DNA from: Stenotrophomonas raiganjensis (SeqCode)
GTDB lineage: Bacteria; Pseudomonadota; Gammaproteobacteria; Xanthomonadales; Xanthomonadaceae
NCBI RefSeq assembly: GCF_030658505.1
Contig: NZ_JAUTXR010000161.1
Location: forward strand, 53,578-117,577
Length of the DNA stretch: 64,000 bases
Direction: 5' to 3'
Shown: positions 62,730 through 64,000 of the stretch, in pieces
Layout of the letters: each line of letters starts with the position of its first letter
How positions within the stretch are numbered: position 1 is the stretch's first letter
Made by a program: the position numbers and the translations under genes
The notes under the pieces: generated by a model
Databases searched by the model: none
The model's input: only the letters and a program-made list of their open reading frames with translations
What the model was told of the DNA's origin: nothing

Positions 62730-63890
62730 ATGAACTCCAGAGCCGCCCTGCTGGCCCTCGCCGTTGGCGCCTTTGCCATCGGCACCACTGAATTCGCCCC
62801 GATGGGCCTGCTGCCGGTCATCGCCGACGGTGTCGGCGTCGGCATTCCCACTGCCGGCATGCTGATCACCGCCTATGCCGTGGGCGTGATGCTGGGCGCG
62901 CCGGTGATGACCCTGCTGATGGGCCGCTTCGGCAAGCGCACTGCACTGATGCTGCTGATGTCGATCTTCGTGGTCGGCAACCTGCTCTCTGCACTGGCCC
63001 CGAACTACGGCCTGCTGTTGCTGTCGCGCCTGGTCACCAGCCTCAACCACGGTGCCTTCTTCGGCATCGGTGCGGTGGTTGCCGCCAGCCTGGTGCCGAA
63101 GGAAAAGCAGGCCGCCGCCGTGGCCACCATGTTCATGGGCCTGACCATCGCCAACATCGGCGGCGTGCCGCTGGCCACCTGGGTCGGCCAGCAGCTGGGC
63201 TGGCGCCTGTCCTTTGCCGGTACTGCGGTGCTGGGCCTGGTCGCGATCACTGCGCTGGGTTTCGCGCTGCCGGCATCTGCGCCGGGGCCGCGCCCGGACG
63301 TGCGCCGTGAACTGAAGGCGATCCTGCAACCGCAGGTGCTGCTGGCGATGGCCACCACCGTGCTCGGCGCGGGCGCGATGTTCACCCTCTACACCTACGT
63401 GGCACCGGTGCTGACCGAGCTGACCGGCGTCTCCAATACCTTCATCGCGATGTCGCTGGCACTGATCGGCATCGGCTTCACCTTCGGCAACGGCATCGGT
63501 GGCCGCATGGCCGACTGGTCGCTGGATGGCGCCACGCGCATCCTGTTGGCCGTCCTGGCGGTGCTGATGTTCGTGCTGCCGCTGGCCTTCATGAGCCACG
63601 CCACCGCGGCGCTCGGTGTACTGCTGTTCGGTGCGGCGACCTTCGCCCTCGTGCCGCCGCTGCAGATCCGGGTGATGCAGGTAGCCAGCGAGGCGCCGGG
63701 CCTGGCATCGTCGATCAACGTGGGGGCGTTCAACCTGGGCAATGCCGTCGGCGCGGCGCTGGGTGGTGCGGTGATCAGTTCGGGCCTGGGCTACGCCGCG
63801 ATTCCGGTGGCCGGTGGCCTGCTGGCGGCCTCGGGGTTGCTGCTGGCATGGCTGGGGCGTCCCCGCACTGCGGTGGCTGAGGCCTGCTGA
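62730..63890 (+). CDS. MFS exporter (DHA1, AraJ-like)
   Basis: 386 aa with about 12 membrane helices. FAIGTTEFAPMGLLPVIA in helix 1 and MGRFGKRTALML (motif A) place it in the AraJ/SotB/YdhP group of sugar and drug exporters. It is the second member of this group in the window (the other at 44891) but clearly a different paralogue. The start is the first ATG after a long gap (62532-62729) in which I see no other gene. Confidence 0.9.
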   Translation: MNSRAALLALAVGAFAIGTTEFAPMGLLPVIADGVGVGIPTAGMLITAYAVGVMLGAPVMTLLMGRFGKRTALMLLMSIFVVGNLLSALAPNYGLLLLSRLVTSLNHGAFFGIGAVVAASLVPKEKQAAAVATMFMGLTIANIGGVPLATWVGQQLGWRLSFAGTAVLGLVAITALGFALPASAPGPRPDVRRELKAILQPQVLLAMATTVLGAGAMFTLYTYVAPVLTELTGVSNTFIAMSLALIGIGFTFGNGIGGRMADWSLDGATRILLAVLAVLMFVLPLAFMSHATAALGVLLFGAATFALVPPLQIRVMQVASEAPGLASSINVGAFNLGNAVGAALGGAVISSGLGYAAIPVAGGLLAASGLLLAWLGRPRTAVAEAC

Positions 63891-63906
63891 GAGGGGAGGG
63901 GTTACG

Positions 63907-63964
63907 GCAGGGCTGCGCCCTGCACCCGCAGAGGCCACTGCAACAGCAACAGCAACAGCAACAG
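63907..63964. repeat. GC hairpin followed by (CAACAG)4
   Basis: Stem GCAGGGC-TGC-GCCCTGC (63907-63923), 16 bases after the MFS stop, probably its terminator. It is followed by four exact CAACAG hexamers (63941-63964), a simple repeat that may vary by slippage. Confidence 0.7.
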
Positions 63965-64000
63965 CGCGCATTCCGTGGGTTGGCGGGGTGGGCCCGGTTG

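Overview
The window looks like a chromosomal segment of a Stenotrophomonas, most likely of the S. maltophilia group (Xanthomonadaceae). The evidence is high-GC DNA, a division/cell-wall (dcw) cluster that lacks murD as in xanthomonads, and about twenty short palindromes preceded by GTAG. These match the SMAG (Stenotrophomonas maltophilia GTAG) repeat family. I see no rRNA, tRNA, CRISPR array, insertion sequence or prophage.

Layout. 1-13040: the 3' half of the dcw cluster (murE partial, murF, mraY, ftsW, murG, murC, ddl, ftsQ, ftsA, ftsZ, lpxC), all on + and mostly overlapping by 1-4 bases. It is followed by a DUF721/DciA-type gene on -, an M23 peptidase, secA and a MutT-ThiE fusion. 18.8-26.7 kb: a mixed region with a DUF4124 protein, metF, an alpha/beta hydrolase, a LytS/LytTR-type two-component pair, a low-GC orphan gene, a DUF3228 protein, a TonB-C protein and a YbaK deacylase. 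26.9-37.3 kb: ahcY behind an S-adenosylhomocysteine riboswitch, an S9 peptidase, ppc, a hotdog thioesterase, a DUF1444 protein and metK. 37.5-49.6 kb: a bifunctional acyltransferase (OlsF-like) coupled to an LpxH-like phosphatase, a YdjM-type membrane protein, a methyltransferase, dusB, a LysR/MFS divergent pair, a nucleoside transporter-ribokinase operon and an aldo/keto reductase. 49.7-54.0 kb: a Fur-box-controlled heme uptake operon (hemP, TonB-dependent receptor, HemS-like protein, DUF6607). 54.1-64.0 kb: ybbP-ybbA divergent from tesA, an OmpR-type two-component system, a GDSL hydrolase, dgkA, a TerC protein and an MFS exporter.

Functional themes. The first block makes lipid II, polymerises septal wall and commits lipid A. 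metF, ahcY and metK, all on the minus strand within 18 kb, form most of the activated-methyl cycle, and ahcY is controlled by its own substrate through RNA. The heme operon pairs known uptake parts with two poorly described proteins.

The most notable non-coding signal is palindromic repeats. Besides SMAG elements there is a second family built on GGGTC...GACCC, one copy of which lies inside a coding sequence. Three genes take their stop codon from the GTAG/GTAA end of a SMAG element, and one junction carries a 60-nt perfect palindrome. Seven of nine convergent gene junctions hold such repeats. One of the two exceptions borders the low-GC orphan gene.
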